A stretch of DNA of 64,000 nt, taken from the NCBI RefSeq assembly GCF_900141905.1, contig NZ_FQZF01000006.1, positions 62,001 through 126,000 on the forward strand. Direction: 5' to 3'. Below are positions 42,285-51,887 of this stretch, in pieces; the stretch's first letter is position 1; each line of letters begins with the position of its first letter. A program made the translations under genes and the position numbers. The notes under the pieces are model-generated. The model had not been told where the DNA came from, made no database searches, and saw only the letters and a list, made by a program, of their open reading frames with translations. The stretch comes from Muricoccus roseus (GTDB lineage: Bacteria > Pseudomonadota > Alphaproteobacteria > Acetobacterales > Acetobacteraceae).

Positions 42285-44990
42285 GTGCCAGTCCGCCATC
42301 CGCATTCCGCCCGCGCTGCCGGCGCCGCTCCGGCCACAGGCCTGCCGGTGGTGGTGGCGGGCCTGTTCGCCGCCGGCCTCTCCATGGGGCTTTCGATTCC
42401 TCCAGCGGCCGCCCAGGCGCCCGCCGGACCGGGCCTGCCGCCGGTCGCCTTCCCTGCCGCTCAGGCGCCTGGGGCAGATGCTGCGGCGGGCCGCACGGCG
42501 AGCCGCGGCTCGGCCATCCTGCTGGACCAGGCGAATTACTGGAGCTCCCAGGGCAGGCCGGAACTCGCCCAGCAGGCGCTGGAGCGGCTCCTGCTGCTTG
42601 AGCCGAACAACCCGGACGTGCTGGCGACGGCGGCCGAGGTGGCCGCCCTGAATGGCGAGCGCGCCATCGCCGAAACCTATGTGGCGCGGCTGAACCAGAT
42701 CGCCCCGGGCGGCGCGGCCGCGCGGCGCGGGGCGGCGGCCCTGCGGATCGCGAATGTGGACCAGGCGGTGCTGGCCGATGCCCGGCGCCTGACCCAGGCC
42801 GGCCAGCGCGAGGCCTCCATCCAGCGCTACCGCGAGATCTTCCCCAACGGGGAGGTGCCGGATGTCTACGCGGCCGAATACTACCAGACCCTGGCAAGCG
42901 TCTCCTTCCAGGGTTTCCTGGAGGCCCGGGCGGCCATGGAGGAGGTGGTCGCGCGCAATCCGGAGAACCGGCCGCTGCAGCTGGCCTATGCGCAGATCCT
43001 GGTGACGCGCGAGACGTCCCGCTCGGAGGGCATCGAACGCCTCCGCGTGCTGGCACGTTCGCCTGATGTCGCCGGCAGCGCCCGCGCCGCCTGGCGCCAG
43101 GCGATCCTGTGGCAGGGGCCGAGCGGCGAGACCTTCGCCCAGGTGCAGGAGTATCTCCGCACCTTCCCCGCGGATCCGGAGATGTCGGCCAAGCTGGAGG
43201 AATCGCGCCCGGGTCCGCAGGAGCGGCTTGCCGCGGTCCGCGTGCAGGCGTTCGAGCTGATGCGCACGAACCAGCGCGAGTCCGAGCGGCTGTTTGAATC
43301 CGCCCTGGCCGAGAATGCCGACGACGTTGATTCGATGATTGGGCTGGCCATGATCCGCCGGGCCCAGAAGCGCGAGGCCGAGGCGCGGCAGCTGCGCGAC
43401 CGCGCGACCGAACTCGCGCCGGACCGGCGTGACGAGTTCCTTCGCAGCCTGGGCTATGTGAGCCCGGACGGTGTGGCCTACCCCGAACCTGGGCAGGCAG
43501 TTGCCGGCGCCTGGCGCGGCCCGGGTGGGCTTGGCCATGGCGGGCGGGGGCAGGCCGGCGCTGGCACGTCCAACGGCCGCAACGGGCGCCCCCCCACGAC
43601 CGGTCCCTCCCTCCAGGCCTGGCGGGCCCTGCAACAGGGCAAGCTGGATGAGGCGCAGGAGTTGGCGCAGCGCCTGGCGCGCGGCAACGCCGCGGAGCAG
43701 GCGGATGCGGCCAATCTGCTCGGCCAGGTCGCGCTGCGCCGGGGCGACCCCGGAACCGCTAAGCTGCGGTTCCGCGAATCGCTCAACCGGCGCCCGAGGC
43801 AGGTGGAGGTGCAGGCCTCGCTCTATGGCGTGCTCGTGCAGCAGGGCCGCTTCGACGAGGCGGACCGCTTCGCCCAGCAGAGCGGCTACCGCCCCAATGT
43901 GAACACCCAGGCCTTCCGCTCCGATGTGCTGCGGGACCAGGCGCTCCGCCAGCCGGAGGCGGAACAGCGGATCGCGCTGCTCCGGCGTTCGCTGGCGGCC
44001 GAGCCGGGCAATGTCTGGGCGGCGCATGACCTCGCCCGGCTCTTGAAGACACGCGGCCAGCAGGAAGAGGCCCGCCGCCTGGAGCGGGAACTCGTGCGGC
44101 GCGGGACGCGGGATTCGATCTACGCGGCCGCCCTCCTCTCGGAATATGACGGGCGGCTGCCCGAGACCGTCTCCCGGCTCGAAGGCATCCCCGCGGCCTC
44201 GCGCACGGCGGACATGGGCGTGATGCTGGAGCGGAACCGGCGCCAGCTGGAGGTTCGGCGGCTCGAGGTGGCGGCGCGCGGGAATCCGCGCTCCCCGGCC
44301 GCGGAGCGGCTGGTGGCCCTGGCCGGCCAGCCGGACCCGACCGGCGCGACCCAGGCCGAGATCATCCGCGCCTTCAACCGGCTGCGCCAGCCGGAGAACC
44401 TGGAGGCCGCCCGCCGGGCGGCCAGCCCCGACGCTCCGGCCACCCCGGCCCCTGCCAAGGCCGCGATCGCCGCCGCCCTGGCCGATGCCGGGCGCGAGCA
44501 GGAGGCCGAGGGCCTCGCCCAGCGGGCCGAACGCGACCCGCGCCTCGCCGAGGACCTCCGGCGCACCGCCTCCGCGGCCGGGCGCCGCGCCGCGGCACGG
44601 CCCGCGCAGGCGGGAGAACGTGCCGCCGCTCCGGTGCCGGTGGCAGCGCGCGACCCGGAGAACTGGCGCGCGCAACTCTCCCTGGCACGCGTCTATGTCC
44701 GCTCGGACCGTGGGTCTGAGGCGACCGAGCTGGCCGAGGGCGTGCTGCGGCAGAACCCCGACAATGTCGAGGCACGCTCGGTCGCCGGCGAGATCGCCGT
44801 GCTGCGCGGGCAGATCGGCCGGGCGGAGCAGATCCTGAGCGAAGGCCGGGACCGCCGGACCGACGAATTGCAGATGGCCCTGCTGGAAGCCCGGATCGCC
44901 CGCGCGCGGGATGACCAGGTGCGCGCCCGGCGCGCGCTCGAGGCCGCAGCCCGTCTGCGGGGCGAGCAGCTCCGCTCCGTCACGCCCTGA
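42285..44990 (+). CDS. BcsC/AlgK-like TPR protein of polysaccharide export
   Basis: A 901-residue periplasmic TPR scaffold. A long basic N-terminal signal region with a hydrophobic core (about 17-38, LPVVVAGLFAAGLSMGLSIP) ends near PPAAAQA. Repeated TPR helices follow (LLDQANYWSSQGRPELAQQA, NPDVLATAAEVAALNGERAI, LLRRSLAAEPGNVWAAHDLA). The pattern fits the periplasmic part of BcsC, which guides cellulose to the outer membrane. E. coli BcsC is about 1160 residues and ends in a beta-barrel; here the protein ends in TPR helices (ARRALEAAARLRGEQLRSV) with no barrel. It opens an operon with an AlgF-like and an SGNH gene. An AlgK/PelB-like role with a separate porin is an alternative. Confidence 0.7.
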   Translation: MPVRHPHSARAAGAAPATGLPVVVAGLFAAGLSMGLSIPPAAAQAPAGPGLPPVAFPAAQAPGADAAAGRTASRGSAILLDQANYWSSQGRPELAQQALERLLLLEPNNPDVLATAAEVAALNGERAIAETYVARLNQIAPGGAAARRGAAALRIANVDQAVLADARRLTQAGQREASIQRYREIFPNGEVPDVYAAEYYQTLASVSFQGFLEARAAMEEVVARNPENRPLQLAYAQILVTRETSRSEGIERLRVLARSPDVAGSARAAWRQAILWQGPSGETFAQVQEYLRTFPADPEMSAKLEESRPGPQERLAAVRVQAFELMRTNQRESERLFESALAENADDVDSMIGLAMIRRAQKREAEARQLRDRATELAPDRRDEFLRSLGYVSPDGVAYPEPGQAVAGAWRGPGGLGHGGRGQAGAGTSNGRNGRPPTTGPSLQAWRALQQGKLDEAQELAQRLARGNAAEQADAANLLGQVALRRGDPGTAKLRFRESLNRRPRQVEVQASLYGVLVQQGRFDEADRFAQQSGYRPNVNTQAFRSDVLRDQALRQPEAEQRIALLRRSLAAEPGNVWAAHDLARLLKTRGQQEEARRLERELVRRGTRDSIYAAALLSEYDGRLPETVSRLEGIPAASRTADMGVMLERNRRQLEVRRLEVAARGNPRSPAAERLVALAGQPDPTGATQAEIIRAFNRLRQPENLEAARRAASPDAPATPAPAKAAIAAALADAGREQEAEGLAQRAERDPRLAEDLRRTASAAGRRAAARPAQAGERAAAPVPVAARDPENWRAQLSLARVYVRSDRGSEATELAEGVLRQNPDNVEARSVAGEIAVLRGQIGRAEQILSEGRDRRTDELQMALLEARIARARDDQVRARRALEAAARLRGEQLRSVTP

Positions 44991-45077
44991 CCCCGGGCAC
45001 GCCCTGACCCCGGGGCGCGCCGTGATCCCGGGGCCCCGGCCGGCGCGCCCCGTTCCTCCAAAAGTTGCAGGATCCGA

Positions 45078-45770
45078 ATGCCGCTGCTCCGTTCCCAGCT
45101 CCTTCAGATCGGTTTCGTCGCCAGCCTCGCCCTGGCGGCGGGCAGCGGCGCGGCCATCGCGCAGCCCATGCTGTACGAGCAGCGCCTGCCCGAGGGCTTC
45201 GCCTTCGTGCGGATCGCCAACGGCCTTCCCGACAGCGCGGTGGTGCGGCCCGACTTCGGTGACGCGGTGACGCTGGGCGAGGGCGGCGCGGACCGCGTCA
45301 GCCCCTATTACGTGGCCGAGGACGTGGCCAGGCGCCCCGTGAAGTTCCAGGTGACGCTCGGCGGGGCCACTTCGGAGGTGCAGGCGCCCGTCGCGGGGGG
45401 TGGGCTGAACACCATCCTCCTGCAGCGCGAGGGGGACCGGGTGGTCGCCACCTCCATCACGGACAAGGCCGATTACAACCAGACCCGCGCCCGCGTGACC
45501 TTCTACAACGCCGTGCCGGGCTGCGCGGGCGGGGCCTTGGCGCTCGATCCCTCTGGGCAGTCCGTCTTCTCCGGCATCGCGCCGAATACTGGCAGCACCC
45601 GTTCGCTCAACCCCACGCAGGCGGTGGTTCGGGCCAGCTGCGCCACTCAGCGGGCCGCTCCGCTCGACCTCGGGCGTCTCCAGCCGGGCGGCCTGTACAG
45701 TGTGTGGCTGATGGCGCCGGCTGGGCAGCCCGTCTCCTTCATCGTTCACGACCGGATCGCCCCGCGGTGA
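45078..45770 (+). CDS. AlgF/WssG-like polysaccharide O-acetylation protein
   Basis: A 230-residue periplasmic protein. The signal peptide is about residues 1-29 (IGFVASLALAAGSGAAIAQ). The mature start LYEQRLPEGFAFVRIANGLP matches the AlgF style (LY-x-P-x-G-x-AFVR-x-N). AlgF hands acetyl groups between the AlgI/J/X proteins and alginate in Pseudomonas; WssG does this for cellulose. Two cysteines (in PGCAGG and ASCATQ) may form a disulfide. It lies 87 bases after the TPR gene and overlaps the SGNH start by 4 bases. Confidence 0.68.
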   Translation: MPLLRSQLLQIGFVASLALAAGSGAAIAQPMLYEQRLPEGFAFVRIANGLPDSAVVRPDFGDAVTLGEGGADRVSPYYVAEDVARRPVKFQVTLGGATSEVQAPVAGGGLNTILLQREGDRVVATSITDKADYNQTRARVTFYNAVPGCAGGALALDPSGQSVFSGIAPNTGSTRSLNPTQAVVRASCATQRAAPLDLGRLQPGGLYSVWLMAPAGQPVSFIVHDRIAPR

Positions 45771-46534
45771 GCCGGCTGGCCTGCGGCCTCGCGGCCGCCC
45801 TCGGCCTCCTCGCGCTTGCCGCCGCGCCGGGGCCGGCGGCGGCCCAGGGCGCCACGGGCTGCGCGGCGCTGCCCGCGCGCATCCCGATGCCCCGGGAGGC
45901 GAGGCCGGAATATCTCGAGGAGCCGAACTGGCGCGCGCGAGTGGCGGACGTCAGCCGCCTCGTCGCAGCCGATGCCGGGCGTGCGCAGATCGTCTTCCTG
46001 GGCGATTCCATTACGCAGGGCTGGTTCCCCCAGGTGTGGGAGCAGTTCTACGGCCATCGCGCCGCGCTCAATCTCGGCGTCGCCGGGGATTTCACCCAGG
46101 GCCTGCTCTGGCGGATCCAGCCGGGCGGCCAGTGGCCGGCCAATCTGCGGCCGAAGCTCGCCGTGCTGCTCATCGGCACGAACAATGCGGGCTTCGCGCA
46201 GCAGCCCGAGGACACGGCGCTGGGCATCGCGGAGATCATCCGCGTGATCCGGCAGAAGTCGCCGAGCACCAAGGTGCTGCTGGTCGGGCTGCTCCCGCGT
46301 GGCGCGGATGCAAGCGATCCGCTCCGCCGGATGAACCAGCGGGTGAATGAGCTGATCGCCCGTTGCGCGGACAACCAGTCCGTCTTCTTCACCGACCCTG
46401 GAAGCATGCTGGTGGATGGGCAGGGCCGGCTCTCGGACCAGGTGGCCTTCGACCGGCTGCACCTGAGCTATGTCGGCTACGCCATTCTCGCCGCCGGGCT
46501 GGAGCCCTCGATCCGTTATCTGCTCGCGCGCTGA
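45767..46534 (+). CDS. Secreted SGNH/GDSL hydrolase
   Basis: A 255-residue esterase-type enzyme. The signal peptide is about 1-26 (LACGLAAALGLLALAAAPGP). Catalytic blocks: FLGDSITQGW (nucleophile S81), LGVAGDF (block II glycine), LLIGTNNAG (block III asparagine) and FDRLHLSYVGY (Asp-x2-His). It most resembles PAF-acetylhydrolase-like and WssF-type enzymes that add or remove acetyl groups on polysaccharides. GTG 45767 overlaps the AlgF-like stop (GTGA). It converges on the AlgJ-like gene with 3 bases between the stops. Confidence 0.83.
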   Translation: MSRLACGLAAALGLLALAAAPGPAAAQGATGCAALPARIPMPREARPEYLEEPNWRARVADVSRLVAADAGRAQIVFLGDSITQGWFPQVWEQFYGHRAALNLGVAGDFTQGLLWRIQPGGQWPANLRPKLAVLLIGTNNAGFAQQPEDTALGIAEIIRVIRQKSPSTKVLLVGLLPRGADASDPLRRMNQRVNELIARCADNQSVFFTDPGSMLVDGQGRLSDQVAFDRLHLSYVGYAILAAGLEPSIRYLLAR

Positions 46535-46537
46535 GGC

Positions 46538-47659
46538 CTACCAGCGCCCGATGAAGTCCCGCTCGGCCTGGGTGAGGGGCTGGCCGACCACGCGCTCCGG
46601 AATTTCCCAGACGACCAGCTTGGGGGGCGATTCCCGGAAGGTCTCGCCCGCGAAATAGGCTGCGGCGCTGCCGGCGAAGCCGCCGCCGGCCGTCGCGGCG
46701 CTGAACACCACGCTGCGCAGCGCCTCCTGCAGGGCGCCGACGAAATTTGCGTTCACGGAGTAGGAGGAGCCGACCAGCGCGACTTCGGGCGCCGGCGTCT
46801 CGTCCAGCAGCCCGCCGCCGCCGGCCTCGGGAGCTTCGGTCGTCTCCACATGCTGGCGGTCGGGAGCGGGGCGGAGGGCGTTGGGCACGCGGTCGAGGCT
46901 GGTCAGGCGGAGCAGGTCGCCGGGGCCATCGGTCTCCTCGGCCGCACGGACCGTCCGGAACCCTTCCGAGCGGGTGAATGGCGCACCGGCGAGGGCCTCG
47001 GCAATCGCGGCAGCCGCGGCCTTGGCGCCCTCCTGGTTCCAATGCGTGTCGGTGCGCCAATAGGCGCCGCCCGCCGCCTCCTGGGCGAGGAGCGCGGGGA
47101 GCAAGGCGATCGGCTCCACGCCCTGGCCGCGCAAGGCGCCGATGAAGGCGTCGTAGCGGGCCATGGCCTGGGCCGACCAGGGCGCCCCGCAAAGTTCGGC
47201 CGACTTCACCCGCGCCTTGTCCGGCACGATGGCGACCGCGAGTTGAATCCCTTGGGCCGCCAGCGCCTCACGCACCCGCCGCACGCCCTGCGCGCGCTCC
47301 GCCATGGCCGCCTCGGCTCCGGGCCAGGGGCGCAGCTCCTCCGTCAGGAAAAGGGTCTCGTTGCAGCCGACGCGCACCTGCGGCCCGCCGGAATGGAAGA
47401 GGTTGTAGCGGAACACGCCGCCCGCCGCGCGCAGCAGCGGGTCGGCCGGAAGCTGATGCGCCATCACATGGTTCACGGCGCCTGTCAGCTTGCCGGACAG
47501 AAAGGCTTCGAGGTTCAGGTTCGGCCGCAGGCGTTGCTCGCCCGGCGTGCTGGCAATGGCCGCGACGCCCTGCCACGCGCCCAGCCCGAGGAGAAGGACG
47601 GCCGCGGCGCCCTGGAGCATCGCGGCGGTCCGGGCGTGTTTCCAGCTACTCTCGGTCAT
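46538..47659 (-). CDS. AlgJ/AlgX-like O-acetyltransferase
   Basis: A 373-residue SGNH-superfamily acetyltransferase anchored to the inner membrane by one N-terminal helix (about 12-34, AAMLQGAAAVLLLGLGAWQG). The catalytic dyad motif T-D-T-H-W-N is at 203-208 (D204, H206) and the nucleophile is a serine in GSSYS (297-301), as in AlgJ and AlgX. It transfers acetyl from the MBOAT partner to the polymer in the periplasm. It lies 7 bases after the algI-like stop, so the two form one operon. Confidence 0.85.
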   Translation of the reverse strand: MTESSWKHARTAAMLQGAAAVLLLGLGAWQGVAAIASTPGEQRLRPNLNLEAFLSGKLTGAVNHVMAHQLPADPLLRAAGGVFRYNLFHSGGPQVRVGCNETLFLTEELRPWPGAEAAMAERAQGVRRVREALAAQGIQLAVAIVPDKARVKSAELCGAPWSAQAMARYDAFIGALRGQGVEPIALLPALLAQEAAGGAYWRTDTHWNQEGAKAAAAAIAEALAGAPFTRSEGFRTVRAAEETDGPGDLLRLTSLDRVPNALRPAPDRQHVETTEAPEAGGGGLLDETPAPEVALVGSSYSVNANFVGALQEALRSVVFSAATAGGGFAGSAAAYFAGETFRESPPKLVVWEIPERVVGQPLTQAERDFIGRW

Positions 47660-47666
47660 CGCCGCC

Positions 47667-49088
47667 TCAGAACTGGAAGTAGAGGAAGGGAACGGCCGCG
47701 CGGCTGTAGAGCAGCACGACGCCGAGGAGGAAGCCCAGCAGCGGGCCGACGACCCAGAGGCTCCGCCAGAACGCCCCCATTGCCTCGGGCGGGCGCTGGA
47801 AGGGCAGGCGGGAGCCGAGCAGCGGCAGGTAGACCACCACCACCGCGATCAGCATCGTCCACCACTGGTCCGGCGTGACGTGCCAGGCGAGGGCGTCGCT
47901 GAGCCCCGCGCCGTTCAGCCCGATCATCCCGCCATACATCGTGCCGGCATTGTGGATGTCATGCGCGCGGAAGACGACCCAGCCGATGATCGCGGCCAGC
48001 ATGGTGAGGAGATGGCCAGCTAGCCAGGGCATCGGCCGGCCGCCGGCCCCCTGCCAGAGCCGGTGCAGCGCCAGCAGCCCGCCATGCCAGGCGCCCCAGA
48101 CGATGAAGGTCCAGTTGGCGCCGTGCCAAAGGCCGCCGATGACCATGGTGAGGAACAGGTTGAGATAGGTGCGGAAGGCGCCTTTCCGGTTCCCGCCGAG
48201 GGAGATGTAGAGATAGTCCCGCAGAAAGCGCGACAGCGTCATGTGCCAGCGCTGCCAGAAGGCCTGGATCGAGCCTGCGAGATAGGGGTGGTTGAAGTTC
48301 TCGGGGAAGTGGAAGCCGATCATCAGCGCCAGCCCGATCGCCATCGCCGAATAGCCGGCGAAGTCGAAATAGAGCTGCAGGGTGTAGGCGATCGCACCGG
48401 TCCAGGCATCGGCCAGGGACGGGTTCGGCAGGGCGAAGGCGGCGTCGGCCACCAGCGCGACCGTATCCGCGAGGCAGACCTTCATCGCGAAGCCCGTCAT
48501 GAAGCGCCGGGCCCCCAGGCCGAACTGCGCCAGCGAATGCGGCCGCGAGACCAGCTCGTCCTTGATCTCGGCATAGCGAACGATCGGGCCCGCGATGAGC
48601 TGGCTGAAGATCGCCTTGTAGGTGGCGTAGTCCAGCAGCTTCTTCGTCACCGGCACGGTGCCGCGCCAGATATCCGTCAGGTAGGAGACAGATTGCAGGA
48701 CGTAGAAGGACAGGCCGATGGGGAGGATGATCTCCACCCAGGGGACCGGCGGCAGGCCGGACGCCGCCCGGAGATCGTTGAACACGCCGACCCCGAAATT
48801 CGCGTATTTGAAATAGGCGAGGACGCCGAGATTCCCGGCCAGCCCGATGACGAAGAGCCAGGTGCCCAGCCGCGTCTTAGGCCCGACCTGGTCCATCCAT
48901 CGCACGGTGTAGAAGGTGAAGACCGTGCAGAAGACGAGCAGCAGCAGGAAATCCACCCGCCACCAGGCATAGAAGGCCCAGGACAGGATGAGGATGGGCC
49001 AGTTCCGGTGCCGGAAGGGCGTGAGGAAATAGACCGCGAAGAAGAGCGGCAGGAAAAGGCAGAGGAATTCGAAGGAGGCGAAGATCAT
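47667..49088 (-). CDS. AlgI-like MBOAT acyltransferase
   Basis: A 473-residue polytopic inner-membrane protein with about ten to twelve hydrophobic segments. The MBOAT signature is strong: FQRWHM-type QAFWQRWHMTLSRFLRDYLY, ISLGGNRKGAFRTYLNLFLT and the catalytic-histidine region GGLWHGANWTFIVWGAWHG. AlgI takes acetyl groups from a cytoplasmic donor and passes them outward to AlgJ/AlgX. Start ATG 49088 (MIFASFEFLCLFLPLFFAVY) matches AlgI N-termini. Operon with the AlgJ-like gene and perhaps the SGNH gene 179 bases upstream. Confidence 0.93.
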   Translation of the reverse strand: MIFASFEFLCLFLPLFFAVYFLTPFRHRNWPILILSWAFYAWWRVDFLLLLVFCTVFTFYTVRWMDQVGPKTRLGTWLFVIGLAGNLGVLAYFKYANFGVGVFNDLRAASGLPPVPWVEIILPIGLSFYVLQSVSYLTDIWRGTVPVTKKLLDYATYKAIFSQLIAGPIVRYAEIKDELVSRPHSLAQFGLGARRFMTGFAMKVCLADTVALVADAAFALPNPSLADAWTGAIAYTLQLYFDFAGYSAMAIGLALMIGFHFPENFNHPYLAGSIQAFWQRWHMTLSRFLRDYLYISLGGNRKGAFRTYLNLFLTMVIGGLWHGANWTFIVWGAWHGGLLALHRLWQGAGGRPMPWLAGHLLTMLAAIIGWVVFRAHDIHNAGTMYGGMIGLNGAGLSDALAWHVTPDQWWTMLIAVVVVYLPLLGSRLPFQRPPEAMGAFWRSLWVVGPLLGFLLGVVLLYSRAAVPFLYFQF

Positions 49089-49267
49089 CGGGCGCCCCGC
49101 GCCCCGGCCCATCGGCCAGGCTGCCCGTCAGGGCCGCTCACCCCCGCCATTCTCGCCCCCATCGATGCAGGCCTTCCGGCGGCCCGCCTTTTCGGCGGCG
49201 CGCGCCATCGCGCGCCGCGGCACCGGCCCGCCCAAACTCTCCCCCCGGAGAGCCGGACGGCCCGAGA

Positions 49268-49933
49268 TCAGCGCTTCTGCGCCGCCGCCCGAACCTCGGG
49301 CATCTGCGCGATGGTCTGGGCCAGGGCCGTGCCATAGGCGCGGTAGCCGTCGAGCGTGAAATGCTGGCCGTCGAAGGTCGGCCACTCGCCCGGGCGGGAG
49401 AGCTTCGTGCTGTCCACATAGGCGCAGGGCGAGACGGACCGGGCGAGAATGGCGCTGACCTCCTGCACCCGCGCGAAGCTCTTCAGGAAGGGCCCGCCCT
49501 CCGTGCCCCAGGCCGGGCCGATCCAGATGCAGGGGATGCCGAGGCGCTTGATCCGGTCGGTCAGCGCCATGGCCTCCTCGCGGATCGTGTCGGCCGGCGT
49601 CTGGCGCTGCACATAGCCCGCGATCGTGTCGCCCATGGAGATGGCGATCATGTTCGGCCGGTACTGGCGCACGAGGTCGTCCAGCGGCGTGGTGCGGGCG
49701 TCGCTGCCGGTCTTGTTCTGCAAGGCGCCGCGCTGGAGGCGCTGGGCGGTGCCGCAGGAGGCGACGCGGGCGGAGAGCCAGGCGCTCGGCGGCGCGCCGC
49801 ATGCGGCGAAGGAGTTCACCGTCGCGCCGCGCTGGATCAGCTGGTCCTGCAACGTCGTGACGAGATAGCCATTCGCCGCCCAGTGGCTGTCGCCGAGGAC
49901 GAGGAGGGAAAGGCCGGCAAGGGCGGACTGCAT
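49268..49933 (-). CDS. SGNH/GDSL hydrolase-like protein
   Basis: A 221-residue protein. The nucleophile block LVLGDSHW (S16) is at the very N-terminus; ISMGDTIAGY takes the place of block III and TFDGQHFTLDGY supplies the Asp and His. There is no signal peptide with the start at 49933, which is odd for an enzyme acting on an exported polymer. Either the true start is further upstream or it works in the cytoplasm. Upstream of, and co-directional with, the algI/algJ-like pair, so a role in the same acetylation set is likely. Confidence 0.72.
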   Translation of the reverse strand: MQSALAGLSLLVLGDSHWAANGYLVTTLQDQLIQRGATVNSFAACGAPPSAWLSARVASCGTAQRLQRGALQNKTGSDARTTPLDDLVRQYRPNMIAISMGDTIAGYVQRQTPADTIREEAMALTDRIKRLGIPCIWIGPAWGTEGGPFLKSFARVQEVSAILARSVSPCAYVDSTKLSRPGEWPTFDGQHFTLDGYRAYGTALAQTIAQMPEVRAAAQKR

Positions 49934-50069
49934 GGGGAGATGGGCTCCAGCACCACGGGTTGCGGCGCAGAGGCAGCGGACCGCGGTGCCGATTTACGGC
50001 ATGATCCAAACCCGCTGCAACCGCCTCGCGATTTGAGACGCCTTGTCGCCGCGCATGGGACGCCGGGCG

Positions 50070-51887
50070 TTACGCGCCGGCCACACCTTCCGGCAAGGAC
50101 GCCGCCCGGAGAGGTTCCGCCGGGTCGACCAGAACCCCGGTCCCGCCGTCCGAAATGCCGAGATCCGTCGGATGCGGGCCGGGATTGCAGGCGAGCGAAA
50201 TGCCCGTCACGCCACGGAACACCCGGAAGGGGGGCTTCCAGTCCATCACGGCATCGGCGGCGGCACGGAGCCTTGCGAAGGCCGCCGCGGTCTCGTCGGG
50301 CGGCGTCTCCGCGAGGAGTCCTGCGATGGGCAGGGGCATCACCGCCTCCGCCACGCCGCCCCGCGCCACGGCCATGCCTCCGCCGCAGGCGATCAGGGCA
50401 TTCGCCGCGGCGGCGAGGTCCGCCGGGTCGCGGCCGATCACCAGGAGGTTGTGGTTGTCATGGCTTATGGTGGTGGCGATGGCGCCGCGCGGCTCACCCC
50501 AGCCATCGGCGAGGCAGACGACCGGCGCAGGGTCTCGCCGGCCATGGCGATGCAGGATGGCGATGAACGCGTGACCGGGCGGAAGCACCGCCACGCCGTC
50601 CCGCACCGTCACCTCCATCTCGGCCCAGTGCACGACCCGCGCGCCTCCGACCACGGGAAGGCGAACCTGCCCCTCGCGCACGCCATGGGGGCGCAGGGTG
50701 AAGGCCGAGGCGGGCTGCGGCGGGATCCGCACCGTGTCGCGCGGCGAATCCGCCGGGAGGTCGCGGGGCAGGGGCTCCAGCATCGTGCCGTCGCGCGCGG
50801 CGAGGCGCCCGGCGACATAGACACGTTCCACCACCATGCCCGGCAGGTCGGAGAGCACCACGATCTCGGCGCGCCGGCCCGGGCCGACCAGGCCGATATC
50901 GTCGCGCTTCAGCCGCAGCGCCGCATGCAGGGTCGCCATCTTCAGCGCATGGATGGGCGGGAGGCCGTATCGGACCAGGCGCGCCAGCGTGTCGCGCAGC
51001 CCGCCCTTTTCCACCAGCTCGTCCGGGAAGATGTCGTCGGTGCAGGTGACGAGGTTCGGGGGCAGGGCGGGCAGGGCGTTGATGGCCGCCACCACGCCGG
51101 GCAGCACCGCGTCATGGCTGCCGCGCAGCTCCACGGTCAGGCCGGCGCGGAGCTTCTGGAGGAAGTCCTCGGGGCCCATGATCTCGTGGTCCGAGGTGAC
51201 GCCGGCGGCGGCATAGGCCTGCAGCGCGGGGCCGATCAGGTCCCGCGCGTGCCCATTCACGTTCTTGCCCGCGGCCATGCCGGCCGCGACAATCCCCTCC
51301 ATGCGCGGGCTGCCCGAGAGGACGCCCGCCATGTCCATCACCTCCGCCACGCCCGAGACCTCGGGCCAAGCGAGCATTTCGGCCATTTCCTCGGGCCCGA
51401 TCTCAGCGCCGGCCAGTTCCAGCCCGGGGGCCGAGGGCACGCAGGAGGGCGCGGCGACGAGCACGCGCAGCGGCAGGCCGCGCGACCGCTCCACCGCCCA
51501 GCGAACGCCGGGAACGCCGAGCACATTGGCCAGCTCATGCGGGTCCCAGACGGTCGTCAGCGTGCCATGGGGCACGACGACTGAGGCGTAGTCGGCCGGC
51601 GCCATGAAGGAGGATTCGAAATGGAGGTGGCTGTCCACGAAGCCCGGCGCGAGGAAGCGGCCGGACAGGTCGTGGACCTCTGTCGCATCCCGCCGGGTGC
51701 CGGGCGGATGGACGGAGGCGATCAGCCCGCCGGTGATCCCGATATCGGCGGGGCGCAGCTCGCCGAGCGCCACGTCCACCAGCGTGGCGCCGGTGAGCAG
51801 CAGGTCGAAGGGGGCCTCGCCGCGCGCGGCGCGGACGGCCGCGCGGCGGGTCTCGGCGGTGATCGGCGTGTCGATGGCGGGGATCAT
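50070..51887 (-). CDS. ade: Adenine deaminase
   Basis: A 605-residue metal-dependent amidohydrolase converting adenine to hypoxanthine. The metal motif H87-x-H89 is in PGFVDSHLHFESS. Diagnostic segments include VVPHGTLTTVWDPHELANVL, NVNGHARDL, TSDHEIMGPEDFLQKLRAG, TCTDDIFPDELVEKGGL and, at the C-terminus, TISHDNHNLLVIGRD. Length and motifs fit the long bacterial ade family and not the adenosine-deaminase-like type. Its start overlaps the binding-protein stop by 1 base, so it is second in a two-gene operon. Confidence 0.94.
   Translation of the reverse strand: MIPAIDTPITAETRRAAVRAARGEAPFDLLLTGATLVDVALGELRPADIGITGGLIASVHPPGTRRDATEVHDLSGRFLAPGFVDSHLHFESSFMAPADYASVVVPHGTLTTVWDPHELANVLGVPGVRWAVERSRGLPLRVLVAAPSCVPSAPGLELAGAEIGPEEMAEMLAWPEVSGVAEVMDMAGVLSGSPRMEGIVAAGMAAGKNVNGHARDLIGPALQAYAAAGVTSDHEIMGPEDFLQKLRAGLTVELRGSHDAVLPGVVAAINALPALPPNLVTCTDDIFPDELVEKGGLRDTLARLVRYGLPPIHALKMATLHAALRLKRDDIGLVGPGRRAEIVVLSDLPGMVVERVYVAGRLAARDGTMLEPLPRDLPADSPRDTVRIPPQPASAFTLRPHGVREGQVRLPVVGGARVVHWAEMEVTVRDGVAVLPPGHAFIAILHRHGRRDPAPVVCLADGWGEPRGAIATTISHDNHNLLVIGRDPADLAAAANALIACGGGMAVARGGVAEAVMPLPIAGLLAETPPDETAAAFARLRAAADAVMDWKPPFRVFRGVTGISLACNPGPHPTDLGISDGGTGVLVDPAEPLRAASLPEGVAGA

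Noticed and set aside
42231-45749. 1172-codon open frame antisense to the TPR and AlgF-like genes
   Set aside because: No domain; the plus strand has a signal peptide, TPR repeats and overlapping starts.
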